Below are positions 9,564 to 21,253 of a DNA stretch of 64,000 nucleotides, piece after piece. The DNA comes from Calamus simplicifolius. Lineage: Eukaryota > Streptophyta > Magnoliopsida > Arecales > Arecaceae. The notes under the pieces were generated by a model. The model saw only the letters and a list, made by a program, of their open reading frames with translations. It did no database searches and had not been told where the DNA came from. The first letter of the stretch is position 1. Each line of letters begins with the position of its first letter. The position numbers and the translations under genes were made by a program. The stretch covers positions 1,085,846 to 1,149,845 of the forward strand of contig UESW01004251.1 in assembly GCA_900491605.1 (NCBI GenBank), written 5' to 3'.

Positions 9564-11722
9564 TGAAAGAGTAGTGCCCTAAATGCCAATCATATAAGGG
9601 CATTTTTGTAATTTCTTTCAATTCATGTATGATATTTTATCAATTAAAAGGATTTTTTTTTTATTCATCATATGCTTTGTCTTATATTTATTAAGATTAT
9701 GATGAACCCCATAAGGTTAGGGCAATGGAATTAGGGTTATGATGAAGTTCATAATGATGAGACCTAAGTTTCTAAAAACTCTAATCTAAAATCTTTCCAG
9801 TCGAAGGATCATCGAGTTGGGGATCGATGATACTGGTAAGACTTGTGCATTCTATATATGCTCAATAAAGATGATGGTTGGTCTCACAGCCACTTGTGTA
9901 GAGACACTAATACAAGGATGTTGGTGCTCATTAGGGTATGAGTTCATTGAATTGATCCACATTGAGAACATCTTATGGAGATCTTACTTACTTGTCAAAA
10001 GATAGTTCTCTTAGTGGGAGTAGTGCAAGTGATCCTTAGACCTGAGATTACCATAGAATCTTATGCACATGAATCTATGTTTTAGTTCATACTCATTCAT
10101 GGCTAAGTCATGTATAAGGTGTTCATGGATATGAAGGATTGTGTATGAAGGTTATGAGTACGTCAAAAAGGAATCGATCATTCCTAGTAAGAGGAAAAGT
10201 AATCCCATGTAATCTCATCATATGATGACTCAAGAAGTCTTTGATCAAAGCAAAATGAAATTAGAATAGATTTCTAATTTTTCATTTGTCAAGTCTTATT
10301 ATTGATTTGAGATTCAAATGAATAAAATGTTAGGGTTTGACATTTTTCCATACCCATCACTTATTCGGGATAAAGAAAGATCGGAGGATTGAATTGCACA
10401 GTAACTTGCCATTGAAGGGTATTTTGATAATTCCATCAAATTCCTTATCTTCTAGGTAGGCATGATACATTGCTAGATGTCAATCATGTCTTGTAGGTTT
10501 TCATGAATTAAATTTATTTAATTCATGAGTCAATTTGAAAGATGGTTCAAATTGGCAACTAGGGTTAGCACGATTTGATCTAATTCGGTTAGTCAGTTTC
10601 TAATCGAACTAAATCAACTTAAACCTAGACCTACTGCTGGCTAGATGAGGAACCCAATGGGTCACACACATAAGAGAATTGGTCAAAGAATCATTTTAAT
10701 AAGATTAATTAATTCAATCTGTTAGCCAATCAATATGCTAGCACATGTGGCTAACTATCGCTCCAATTTGGGTCGAAATTGATTTGGACCGGCTTAATTA
10801 ATTGATCCAAATTAATTTTAGAATTAATTTGGGATAACCTCTGACCTGATCAACCATTTATTAGATTGGAGAAGGTTGAATTAATAGAGTCCAAGAGACA
10901 TGGGACTCTCAAAAGGAAAACTGTGCGCATGCAGAATTTTCAAGAGGCATGTAAAAGTCCTTCTGATTTAAGGCACTAGAAGGCGTATCTTATGGGGATT
11001 TAAGAGTCCATATAAATATAGAGAACCTTATCTTGACACATGGCAAAATCAAAGGCTATCTGATTTAAGATGGGATGCCAAAAGCATCCCATCAGGTGTG
11101 GTGCACGTAGGGAGAAAGGTGCAGAAAATTATAACGATGTGTCCCTTGATTCAAATTGAAATGAATTAAAAATTTATATCCTTTCAGAAGAACGTGGAAT
11201 GGGTTGTATCCCTTCATTTGATGTCTCCCCATTCACTATTTAAAGGGGGTGGCACATTTGGGATAGCATCGGATAATTTTTAGTAATCCTTGTTAAGACA
11301 AGAGTCTTCTCTCTCCCTCTCCCCTTCCTACAAGCCTTAGTCAATTTAGGACAACTCTTTTCTTAGCCTATACAAGTTTTATTAGGCTTAAGAAAAGGGT
11401 AAAAGGGTCCTAAGAGCCAAGCCAAAAAGTCAAGAAGCCAAAAAGAGGTTTAAGTCAAGTTCGTGAGCATATCTTTGATCCAATTCTCGTGTGGATCACA
11501 TTAGAGGGCGAACACTTGGGCGCCTAGTGAAAAAGATTGGATAATCGACTTCCTTCTTTCTTCACCAAGTACTAAGGTATGTTCCTCTACATATATGTTA
11601 CATTTTATGACTAATTAATTGTTATAATCAATGGGTCTTGAGTCTAAGGTTTCGGTTGATTAGGGTTTCAAGGTTAATTTTTTTTGAAATCTAGCCTTCC
11701 GCTGCATGACTAGAACCCAACA
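9564..11722 (+). repeat. 5' LTR of element A
   Basis: It begins TGAAAGAGTAGTGCCC and ends ACCCAACA directly before the primer site, for 2159 bp. TATA-like boxes are visible at about 11010-11018 (TATAAATA) and 11242-11250 (TATTTAAAG). A perfect 10-bp hairpin lies at 11069-11093. The sequence is closely matched by 16814-18747. Confidence 0.85.
11069..11093 (+). other. perfect hairpin in the LTR of element A
   Basis: The arms GATGGGATGC and GCATCCCATC flank the loop CAAAA. The same hairpin is present without change in the 3' LTR at 18304-18328. It lies between the two TATA-like boxes. Confidence 0.8.
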
Positions 11723-11723
11723 T

Positions 11724-11735
11724 TGGTATCATAGC
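11724..11735 (+). other. primer binding site of element A
   Basis: TGGTATCATAGC follows the LTR end ACCCAACA with one spacer base. It is a one-mismatch version of the initiator tRNA-Met site TGGTATCAGAGC. Confidence 0.8.
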
Positions 11736-11843
11736 CACCTTGATTAATTCAATTAGTGGTCCATAATATATTGATTACATGAATAATTATGTTATGCTTT
11801 TAGCATGATTTGTTTTATTATGTAGAGTTATAAAATTTCTTGT

Positions 11844-11934
11844 ATTAGAACACGCCTCCTAAGCCTTTATGCCTGCAGTGTTTTCCATAGACTGGCCCAA
11901 GGGACTAATGAGCTATGGCCGAACGTGTTCTAAT
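11844..11934 (+). other. conserved leader hairpin of element A
   Basis: A perfect 11-bp outer stem (ATTAGAACACG 11844-11854 with CGTGTTCTAAT 11924-11934) encloses an inner stem CCATAG (11885-11890) / CTATGG (11913-11918). The loop sequence AAGGGACTAATGAG is nearly the same in element C (23626-23715), where some stem bases have changed but still pair. Confidence 0.7.
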
Positions 11935-12367
11935 TAATGAGAAATTTTACTTAAGATGATAATTTTAAAATTGCATTGAATATATGCATGGTATGATATT
12001 ATTGTTATGCATACTAGAAAAAGGATGTGCATGAGACCATCAAAGCCCTCCTAAAAAAAATTATATTTAGTCGTAGTGTGATATAATCATAATACAAATC
12101 CTTTTAGGGTTTGATTAATCAATTGGTGTCTAGAAAAGTGGTTCTGAAAAGGTAAAGAGATCGTGATTTTTTAATTGGTTCCGTTGACTGACCTGGCCAA
12201 TTAAATTGGTGTCTAAGGAAAGCAACATGAGGACCCCTACCTCTCTCCCACTTAACAGGCCAATTTGATTGATTTAGACCTTGAATTGGAAATTATATAT
12301 TGATTATGAACACTACCTAATGCCTTCCTTCATACTAAGATAAATTTATGATAACAACTATAATAGG

Positions 12368-12661
12368 TTTGTTGTGCAACACAAGGCCTACTCTAGGGTT
12401 AGATATGAATTGTCTTAGTGCATTTAATGCTTTATAGCATGATTAGTGGTGTTGCTTTGTTGTGTAACACAAGGGCAATATTATTTAATCATAACTATAT
12501 GAAAATGAAGGGTTTGACTAAACTAAGACATTATAGTTTGTTGTGTAACATAAGGCTCTAAGTATCTTAGAGGCAAGTGTTATGTTGAGAGTTGCATGGG
12601 TTGCAATTGGAAAGGATATTTTCTACCTTTGAACTCATGAATATTTGTTGTGTAACACAAG
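12368..12661 (+). repeat. four dispersed copies of a small palindromic motif in the leader of A
   Basis: The motif TTTGTTGTGTAACACAAGG (or one to two changes) occurs at about 12368, 12456, 12538 and 12644, spaced 82 to 106 bp apart. Each can form TTGTG/CACAA with a three-base loop. The leader of element C does not have it. Confidence 0.75.
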
Positions 12662-12861
12662 ATATTTATGATGAATTGAAATCTCAACCCCTAAAGAAAC
12701 CCTGGTAGGGTTTTCTCGCTTACCATAGGTGAGGGTTATGGTATTCGTGATAAAATAGTGGGAGATACAATTAGATTGATAAGTCCTTGTCTAGTTGTAG
12801 ACATCATTATGAGTGTTCTGCTTATGTATTGTTCTTTACTTTTAATGTAGATTAAAATTTT

Positions 12862-13738
12862 ATGGCTTCTACTTTATCACTGCGGAGCATTTTAGATGCC
12901 AACAAGTTGACTGGTCCAAATTATGTGAACTGGTTGAGAAACTTGAGAATTGTCTTAACTCAGAAAAGGTTTCCTACATCTTGACTCTCCTAATCCAGAT
13001 CCGATCGGAGATGATGCTACAGAGGAGGAACGAGCCACATATAAAAAGTGGCAGAATGATAGTTTGATTGTTAAGTGTATCATGTTGGCCTCGATGAGCA
13101 ATGAATTACAGAGGCAACATGAGGAGCAGGAACCTCAATCCATATTGCTCAATCTTAAAGAGCTTTATGGAGAGCAAAGTAGGGCTGCTCGATATGAGAT
13201 TTCAAAGCAGTTGTTTCGTGCACATATGAGTGAGGGCTCATCCGTTCAAGCTCATGTTTTGAAGATAATTGACTTAATCACTCGGTTAGGTCAATTAGGG
13301 TTTGTAATGGATGGAGAGCTTAATCAGGACTTGATCCTACAATCACTCCCAGACTCCTTCTTGCAGTTTGTCATGAACTATCACATGAATAAATTAAATA
13401 TTTTATTACCTGAGCTGTTGAATATGCTCAAGACAGCTGAGAGTCACTTCAAGGGTGATAAGGCTCATATTCTTCTAGTTGATAGGAAGAAGAAACAGGC
13501 AATGAAGAAAGGTTCAAAGAGAAAGAGGAGCCTTAAAAGTAGCATGCAAAAGAGGAAGAAGGCAAAGAAGCCTTCTGTTGATCGAGCCTGTTTTCACTGC
13601 GGCAAGCAAGGACACTGGAAGAAGAACTGGAAGATATATCTTGCAAATTTGAAGCAAGATGCTGGTGAAGAAGCATCAAAAGGTTTGTACATGATACAAA
13701 CTAATTTATCATTGAGTTCTTCAGTTTCTGACTCATAG
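12862..13738 (+). pseudogene. gag of Copia element A
   Basis: The start is the ATG at 12862 (MASTLSLRSILDANKLTGPNY). Two frameshifts near 12968 and 12985 separate this from the long open part at 13064-13738. That part carries the helical UBN2-type gag domain (LKELYGEQSRAARYEISKQL, about codons 70-190 of gag), a Lys-rich linker and one zinc knuckle, CFHCGKQGHWKKNW. The last zinc-binding cysteine of the C-x2-C-x4-H-x4-C motif is replaced by Trp. The ORF ends with TAG at 13736. As in other Copia elements, protease follows directly. Confidence 0.85.
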
Positions 13739-15250
13739 GTATTGGATACTGCATGTGGATCTCATATATGCAAGTCATTGTAGGAACTACAAAGAGTTAA
13801 AATTTGAAGAAGGGTGACTTCAAGCTCTATGGTGCGAGTGGAGAAGCCATTTATGCTGAAGCTGTGGGCACCTATTTGTTGTTATTACCTTCTAGCAAGA
13901 TATTGGAATTAAAAAATTATTATTATATTTCAAATATTATTAGAAATATTATTTTGTACCCTTGTTATTAGAACAAGGTTTTGAAATAAATGTAAAGAGC
14001 AATGGTTGCTCTATCTTTTATTCTAATAAATTGTTTGGATATGGTTTGTTTAATAATGGTCTTCTAATTCTTTTGCTCAATGATAAAGTTTTGCTTGTTG
14101 ATAACAAGAAAAGAAAGAGAGAAGATGTTAATGCCACTTATCTCTGGAATTGCCGATTAGGTCATATAAGTGAATCTAGGATAAGCAAGTTATACAAAGA
14201 TAACTTCTTTGATCCTAATGATTTTAAATCATTAGGAACTTGTGAATCCTGCCTCATGGAAAAATGACTAAGTCTCTGTTCACTGGACATGGAGAAAGGG
14301 CAACTGAGTTATTAGGTCTTATACACACAGATGTATGTGGACCTATGACAACTCAAGCTAGAGGAGATACTCTTATTTCATCAATTTCATTGACGATTTA
14401 TCAAGGTTTGGACACGTGTATCTTATGAAACACAAGTCTGAAGCCTTTGATAAATTTAAGGAGTATGAAAGTATGGTTGAGAAACAAACTGGACATAGTA
14501 TTAAAATCCTTCGATCTGATCGAGGAGGAGAATACTTTGTCTAGTGAATTTCTTGATCATCTTAAAGATAAAGGCATTCTCTCTGAATGGACCCCTCCTT
14601 ATACACCTCAATTAAATGGTGTAGCAGAAAGAGGAATCGTACCTTATTAGACATGGTGAGGTCCATGATGTGCTTAACAGATCTTTCAATATCATTCTAG
14701 GGTTATGCCCTAGAAACTGCTGCCTATATTTTAAACAGAGTGCCATCAAAATCAGTGACTAGCACTCCATATGAATTATGGAAAGAAAAAAGTCAAGTCT
14801 TAAATATTTTAAGATTTGGGGTTGCCCTGCTTATGTCAAAAATGTATTCGAACATAAGTTAAGTGCTAGGGCTGATAAATGTAGGTTTATAGGTTATCCC
14901 AAAGAAGTATTGGATACATCTTTTATCATTCTGCTGAGCAAAAGGTATTTGTCAGTAGGCATGCCATTTTTTTGGAAAAGGAATTTATCCAAGAAGAAGG
15001 CAGTGGGAAGATACTTGAACTCACTGAAGATCAAGACTTACAACCTACTCCTGTTGACAATCAACAAGACATTCCTCAACCAGAAATTTCTAAAGATTAA
15101 GAACAACCACAACATTCACCTCCTCTCCATAGGTCAGAGAGAGTGCGGGGTGCACCTCTCAGATATGGTTTTGTTATTGGAGATGACAACAAAGCCAATA
15201 TCATTCAGGATGATGATCCGTGACCTATACAGAAGCTATCGAGAGTAAGG
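13739..15250 (+). pseudogene. protease and integrase region of element A
   Basis: Just after the gag stop the sequence reads LDTACGSHIC, the Copia protease active site with DTG changed to DTA. From 13962 the GAG-pre-integrase zinc finger is visible (LWNCRLGHISESRI...CESC). A stop and frameshifts follow. Integrase core motifs appear in different frames: a THTDVCGP-like segment near 14320, a frameshifted RSDRGGEY near 14510, and TPPYTPQLNGVAERG near 14590-14640. After 14780 come SLKYFKIWGCPAYVK and the proline-poor linker to RT. No complete frame exists. Confidence 0.8.
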
Positions 15251-15289
15251 ACTCTGACAGATGGCTTGATGCTATGAAATCTAAAATTT

Positions 15290-16800
15290 ATGAAATCTAA
15301 AATGGACTCCATATATACCAACCAGGTTTAGACCTTGGTTGACCCACCTAAGGGAGTAAAGCCAATAGGGTGCAAATGGGTCTTCAAGAAGAAGATTGGA
15401 GCAGATGGCCAAGTAGAAACCTACAAGGCTAGGCTAGTGGCAAAAGGTTTCAGGCAAAAACATGGTATTGACTATGATGAAACCTTTTCACCAGTAGCTA
15501 TGCTCAAATCCATTCGGATATTACTTGCTATAGCAGCATACTATGACTATGAAATCTGGCAGATGGATGTAAAGACTGCCTTCCTCAATGGATATCTTGA
15601 GGAGGAAGTTTATATGTCACAGCCAGAAGGGTTTGTCTCAAGTAGGAGACCGCACCAAGTATGCAAGCTTAAGAAATCCATTTATGGATTAAAGCAAGCA
15701 TCGAGGAGTTGGAACATTCACTTTGATGAAACAATCAAAGAGTTTGGTTTTATCAAAAATATAGATGAACCATGTGTGTATAAGAAGAGAAGTGGGAGTG
15801 CCATAGTCTTCTTAATTATATGTCGATAACATACTTATCATTGGAAATGATATCCCAATGCTACAATCAGTCAAAACTTGGCTATCTAAATAGTTTTCCA
15901 TGAAAGATTTGGGAGAAGCATCTGTATACTGGGTATAAAGATCTATAGAGATAGATCTAAGAGGATGCTTGGCTTATTCCAATTTAGATACATTGACTTA
16001 GTGTTGAAAAGATTCAACATGGAGAAAAGTAAAAGAGGTTACTTGCCCATGAGTCAAGGCATACATCTCTCTAAGAAGATGTCTCCTAAGTCATCTGAAG
16101 AGAGACAAAGAATGAACAAGATTCCTTATGCTTCAGTTGTAGGGTCGATAATGTATGCCATGTTATGTACCAGGCCTGATGTTGCTTATGCCTTAGGCAC
16201 AGCAAGCAGGTTTTAGGCCGATCCAGGGGAAGATCATTGGAAAGCTGTGAAAAATATTCTTAAGTACCTAAGAAGAACTAAGGATATTTTCTTATATATG
16301 GAGGATCGGATTTAAAATTGGAAGGCTATACTGACTCAAGTTTTCAATCAGATCCGGATGATAGTAAATCCATATCAGGGTATGTTTTTACTCTATATGG
16401 TGGTGCAGTCAGTTGGAGAAGTACTAAGTAGCAAACTGTAGCTGACTCAGTTACTGAGGCAGAGTACATTGCTGCTAGTGAAGCCGCTAAGGAAGCTGTC
16501 TGGATGAAGAAGTTCATTACGGAGTTAGGTGTTGTTCTAGTGATTCAACAACCGGTGCTACTTTATTGTGATAACATTGGAGCTGTTGCACAAGCTAAGG
16601 AACCAATGTCTCATCAGAAATCCAAGCACATCCTAAGATGCTTCCATCTCATTGAGAGATCATTGAAAGACAAGATGTTATTATAGAACGGTTGACACAA
16701 AGAACGATATAGCAGACCCATTCATTAAGGCCCTTCCTCAACAGCAGTTTGATCGTCATTTGAATTGTATGGGAATTAAATACAAAGGCGATTGGCTTTA
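15290..16800 (+). pseudogene. reverse transcriptase and RNase H of element A
   Basis: RT is open at 15335-15829 with GCKWVFKKK, YKARLVAKGF, DETFSPVAMLKSIR, WQMDVKTAFLNG and KKSIYGLKQASRSW. A frameshift hits exactly at the catalytic box near 15820, which in the right frame reads YVDN and not YVDD. Further breaks occur near 15890 and 15935. The RT C-terminus (15965-16216) ends TRPDVAYALGTASRF. RNase H follows at about 16250-16690 with GGAVSWRS, TEAEYIAASEAAKEAVW and YCDNIGA. Fragments up to 16800 match the end of a Copia polyprotein. Confidence 0.85.
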
Positions 16801-16813
16801 GTGCAAGTGAAGA

Positions 16814-18747
16814 TTAAAGAGTAGTACTCTAAAAGCCAATCATGTAAGGGCATTTTTATAATTTCTTTCAACTCATGTATGATATTTTATCAATTAAAAG
16901 GTATTTTTTTTTGATTCATCATATGCTGTGTCTTATATTTATTAAGATTATGATGAACCCCATAAGGTTAGGGCAATGGAATTAGGGTTATGATGAAGTT
17001 CATAATGATGAGACCTAAGTTTCTAAAAACTCTAATCTAAAATGTTCCCATTCGAAGGATCATCGAGTCAGATAAGACTGGCGCATTCTATGTATGCTCA
17101 ATAAAGAGGGTAGTTGGTCTCACAGCCACTTGTGTAGAGACACTAATACAAGGATGTGGGTGCTCATTAGAGTATGAGTTCACTGAATTGATCCACATTG
17201 AAACATCTTATGGAGATCTTACTTACTTGTTAAAAGATAGTTCTCTTAGTGGGAGTTGTGCAAGTGATCCTTAGACCTGAGATTACCATAGAATTTTATG
17301 CACATGAATCTATGTTTTAGTTCATACTCATTCATGGCTAAGCCATGTACGGGGTGTTCATGGATATGAAGGATTGTGTATGAAGGTTATAAGTAGGTCA
17401 ACAAAGAATCGATCATTCCTAGTAAGAGGAAAAGTAATCCCATGTAATCTCATCATATGATGACTCAAGAAGTCTTTGATCAAAGCAAAATAAAATTAGA
17501 GTATGTTTCTAATTTTTCATTTGTCGAGTCTTTATTATTGATTTGAGATTCAAATGAATAAAATGTTAGGGTTTGATATTTTTTATACCCATCACTTATT
17601 CGGGATAAAGAAAGATTGAAGGATTGAATTGCACAGTAACTTGCCACTGAAGGGTATTTTGATAATTTCATCAAATTCCTCATCTTCTAGGTAGGCATGA
17701 TACATTGCTAGATGTCAATCATGTCTTGTAGGTTTTCATGAATTAAATTTATTTAATTCATGAGTCAATTTGAAAGATGGTTTAAATTGGCAACTAGGGT
17801 TAGCACGATTTGATCTAATTCGGTTAGTCAGTTTCTAATCGAACTAAATCAACTTAAACCTAGACCTACTGCTGGCTAGATGAGGAACCCAATGGGTCAC
17901 ACACATAAGGGAATTGGTCAAAGAATTATTTTAATAAGATTAATTAATTCAATTTGTTAGCCAATCAGCATGCTAGCACATGTGGCTAACTATCGCTTCA
18001 ATTTGGGTCAAAATTGATTTGAACCGGCTTAATTAATTGATCCAAATTAATTTTAAAATTAATTTGGGATAACCTCTGACCTGATCAATCATTTATTGGA
18101 TTGGATAAGGTTGAATTAATAGAGTACAAGAGACATGGGACTCTCAAAAGGAAAACTGTGCGCGTGCAGAATTTTCAAGAGGCGTCTAAAAGTCCTTCTG
18201 ATTTAAGGTACTAGAAGGCGTATCTTTTAGGGATTTAAGAGTCCATATAAATATGGAGAACCTTATCTTGACGCATGGCAAAATCAGAGGCTATCTGATT
18301 TAAGATGGGATGCCAAAAGCATCCCATCAGGTATGGCGCGCGTAGGGAGAAAGGTGCAGAAAATTATAACGATGTGTCCCTTGATTCAAATTGAAATGAA
18401 TTTAAAAATTTATATCCTTTCAGAAGAATGTGGAATGGGTTGTATCCATTCATTTGACGTCTCCCCATTCACTATTTAAAGGGGGGCACATTTGGGATAG
18501 CATCGGATAATTTTTAGTAATCCTTGTTAAGACAAGAGTCTTCTCTCTCCTCTCCCCTTCCTACAAGCCTTAGCCAATTTAGGACAACTCTTTTTTTAGC
18601 CTATACAAGTTTTATTAGGCTTAAGAAAAGGGTAAAAGGGTCCTAAGAGCCAAGCCAAAAAGTCAAGAAGCCAAAAGAGTTTTAAGTCAAGTTCGTGAGC
18701 ATATCTTTGATCCAATTCTCGTGTGGATCACCATTGGAGGGCGAGCA
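16814..18747 (+). repeat. 3' LTR of element A, right end missing
   Basis: It aligns with the 5' LTR from AAAGAGTAGT onward. The first dinucleotide is TT where the 5' LTR has TG. Similarity stops at about 18747 (GAGGGCGAGCA), some 230 bases before the expected end, and Sirevirus RNase H sequence follows at once. The hairpin at 18304-18328 is unchanged. Confidence 0.85.
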
Positions 18748-19014
18748 TATTTACAAAACCCTTACGTGAAGAAAGATTTTATTATCTTAGAGGAGAATTA
18801 GGAGTTGTGATCCATCAGAATGATTTTGAATCTCTAGGAATGACTATCTAGAATTCAATCAATTTCTTGAAAATTATTTTATGATTCTAAGGAAAATTTA
18901 TCTAGATGTTTGAACCTCTTGATTCACAACATTCTAAGAAGATTTATCCAAAATTTGATGACTTTTGACAAGTTTTAGATTTTTTGAAACTCTCATTTTT
19001 ACTGAAACTGTCTT

Positions 19015-19240
19015 GGAGTCGACACCACTATTGGTGGAGTCGACACCTGTCTGTGTTGCTCTCTGTCTATGACCTTGGAGCTGACACCCATCTTTGTGGA
19101 GCCGACTTTATTTTGGGCGTTGACTGTGTTAGCGACTTGGAGTCGACACCCAGCTTTGCGGGAGCCGACACCTTGTGGTCGCAGGTTAACTTTATTAGGG
19201 CAGAGTCGATACCTCTTCGTCCCCAATCGACTCCAAACTA
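19015..19240 (+). repeat. GTCGAC-type motif array before the extra ORF of Sirevirus B
   Basis: About eight spaced copies of GGAGTCGACACC, GGAGCCGACACC and close variants lie between the end of RNase H and the ATG at 19302. The same motif type forms an array in this element's LTR (21424-21760), and a GTCGAC array sits at the same place in element E (40510-40720). Confidence 0.75.
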
Positions 19241-19301
19241 TTCCAAAACCTTCTCCACTTCCAAATCCTAGAATCCCTCTAATTCTTCCATTCCTAACAT
19301 T

Positions 19302-20686
19302 CTATGGCACCTAAGCACCGCGGATCAATCTTTGGAGCGACCGCGATGACATGAAAAAGGACAGCGAGCCTTCAGGCAAGACAACCGTCACTCATCCTCT
19401 ACATTGTCATCATCCACTCCGAGCGCTATCCCTAGTCCATCCTCTCCCCAAGTAGATCTTCTAGATGGGAAACTGATTACAATGGGTAGAAAAGTGGATT
19501 TCGATTTCTTTAAAGCGAAGGGTTTCACACTTGGAAGACAAATCAAAGAGATGGGTTAGGAAAAGGTATGTTCCTTAGATGTTCCCATTTACCTGCTTTA
19601 GTAAGGATTTTTATCTTAATTTGACTAGAGGAGATGGAGGTATTGTTAGCCATGTTTGAGGTATGAGAATACATTTAACCTCAGAGATTTTAGGAAATTT
19701 GTTGGAAATACCTGTTATTGGTTTAATTGCCAACTCTCACAGTGAGAGAGGTGAGGCATTGTCAAGAATATTTGGTAGAGATGTGGCAGAATTTGAGGAA
19801 GTTAGGGCTAATCAGTTACCCCTAGAGTTGAGGCTTTTGCATAACATTTGTAGTAGAATTTTATTCCCCAAGACTAGAAGGTTTGAGTATGTGTTCGAGA
19901 GGGACGTGGTTGTAATGGACTGTGTGGTTACCGGTCAACCCATTAACCTACCTGGAATGATGATTGGGCACATGGCCGAGGCGAGCAGTAAGAAAAGGTC
20001 CATACTACCCTATGGAATGATTTTGACAATGGCTTTTCAAAGTCAAGGAGTAATATATTAGACAATGAGCCAATGAAGAGCCTTAGACATCCGGATTATT
20101 ATAATAGACCAACTTTGCACCGTATGGGCTTTGTGAAGGTGAATGGCCATTGGGAAAGGAAAGGGCAATTGGATGATAGAGCAGCTGAGATGGAGACTGC
20201 GGCCCCTGGTCCATCAGTGGCAGGACCATCAGTAATGCACTCTTCGCCAGGTCCCAATAGTTCTGCACCCCCAGCACCAGCACCGGCCCCTACACCCTTT
20301 ACTCAGGTATCTTCAGGATTTTTGAGAGTCAGTTGGAGTAGCTCAAAGAATTATTTATGAATCATGAAATCAAGATGAAAAATGAGATTGAAAATCAACT
20401 TATGGGATTTAGGCAGTTATGCTACTCTTTGGAAGATAAGATTAGTGTGATTGAGTCATCGCTGAGCTCATCTTCAGTTGCCTTAAAAACTGATTTGAAG
20501 TTGATATTTGAGAAAATCAAGGATATAGCAGGTGACTCTGATACTTATTTCCAAATGCAATGCTGAACTTCAGAGAAAGTTACAGTTGCAGCTGCCTTGG
20601 TTGAGAAAATGTTAAATGATTTTATGAAGATTCAAGAGAAAGGGATGGGACAGATATTAGAAGAACTCAAAAGGATTTTGAGATGA
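19302..20686 (+). pseudogene. extra ORF of Sirevirus B, resembling the 'putative plant transposon protein' domain
   Basis: The ORF starts at ATG 19302 (MAPKHRGS) and ends at TGA 20684-20686. It has an N-terminal basic/Ser-rich part broken by frameshifts. A conserved middle domain (19663-20061) reads PLELRLLHNICSRILFPKT, then VVTGQPINLP and LPYGMIL; I recognise this as like the Pfam family 'putative plant transposon protein' (PF20167-like), from memory and without a search. A Pro/Ala/Ser linker (about 20190-20300) and a helical C-terminus (20357-20686), probably coiled coil, follow. The same gene order and protein occur in element E (39132-40431). It is on the same strand as pol, in the place where some Sireviruses carry an env-like ORF, but no signal peptide or membrane segment is visible. 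Its function is unknown. Confidence 0.65.
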
Positions 20687-20984
20687 TCTATTTCCTAGCC
20701 TTGTCAATTCAATCTTATCAATTTCAAGTTTTCTTTAGTTTTTAGTTTGTAACTAGGATTAATGATGTATTTTGATATTTTGATGTGATGTGATGATGTA
20801 GTTTGTAATGACTCAATGAATATTTTGATGTAATGGCTTTGTACTCAATAAATACTATATGAAGTTTAACTTGTTACTTAAATTTTTGAACTTTGAGTTA
20901 CTCAATTCTTGTGTTTGTATTTTAATGCAGTGATATATTTGATGCAGTTGATACACCCTCTTCTTAACCTTTTTGTTGATAACA

Positions 20985-21252
20985 AAAAAGGGGGAGAAAG
21001 AAGTATTTGAATGTGTATATGCATTGAACTTAGATAACTTTAAGATAACTTCAAAAATATGGAGAAAGAATGTTAATATATGAATATGCATGGAATTTAC
21101 ATATTTTGATAAATGAACTTTAAGATATGCACACACAGAGGGGGAGCTACCTTATTAAGGGGAAGCTTAACCTTAAATTTACATATTTTGACAATTGTAC
21201 ATTAATTGATTATGCATATACTCAATGTTTTTGTCATAATCAAAAAGGGAGA
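20985..21252 (+). other. multiple polypurine tracts of Sirevirus B
   Basis: Purine runs occur at 20985-20998 (AAAAAAGGGGGAGAAAG), 21137-21148 (AGAGGGGGAG), 21159-21166 (AAGGGGAAG) and finally 21242-21252 (AAAAAGGGAGA), directly before the LTR start TGTTGACC. Several tracts before the 3' LTR are a known trait of Sireviruses. Confidence 0.65.
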
Positions 21253-21253
21253 T

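Larger units (their letters stand above)
9564..18747 (+). mobile_element. Copia element A, nearly full length, decayed
   Basis: It has two LTRs (9564-11722 and 16814-18747), an initiator-Met-type primer site, a leader of 1.1 kb, and gag, protease, integrase, RT and RNase H in Copia order. It is inserted into the RNase H of Sirevirus B. The 3' LTR lacks about its last 230 bases and a few codons of B are also missing at the right junction, so a deletion removed the right end. The left flanking 5-mer is TGTAC (9559-9563). Its right-hand partner is gone with that deletion. Many frameshifts make it non-functional. Confidence 0.85.

Noticed and set aside
19302..20686. Reading the extra ORF as an envelope gene
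   Set aside because: Some Sireviruses have an env-like ORF here, but no signal peptide, membrane helix or fusion-type segment is visible in B or E.
20855..21136. Minus-strand ORF of 93 codons in Sirevirus B
   Set aside because: Low-complexity translation of an AT-rich non-coding part between the extra ORF and the LTR.
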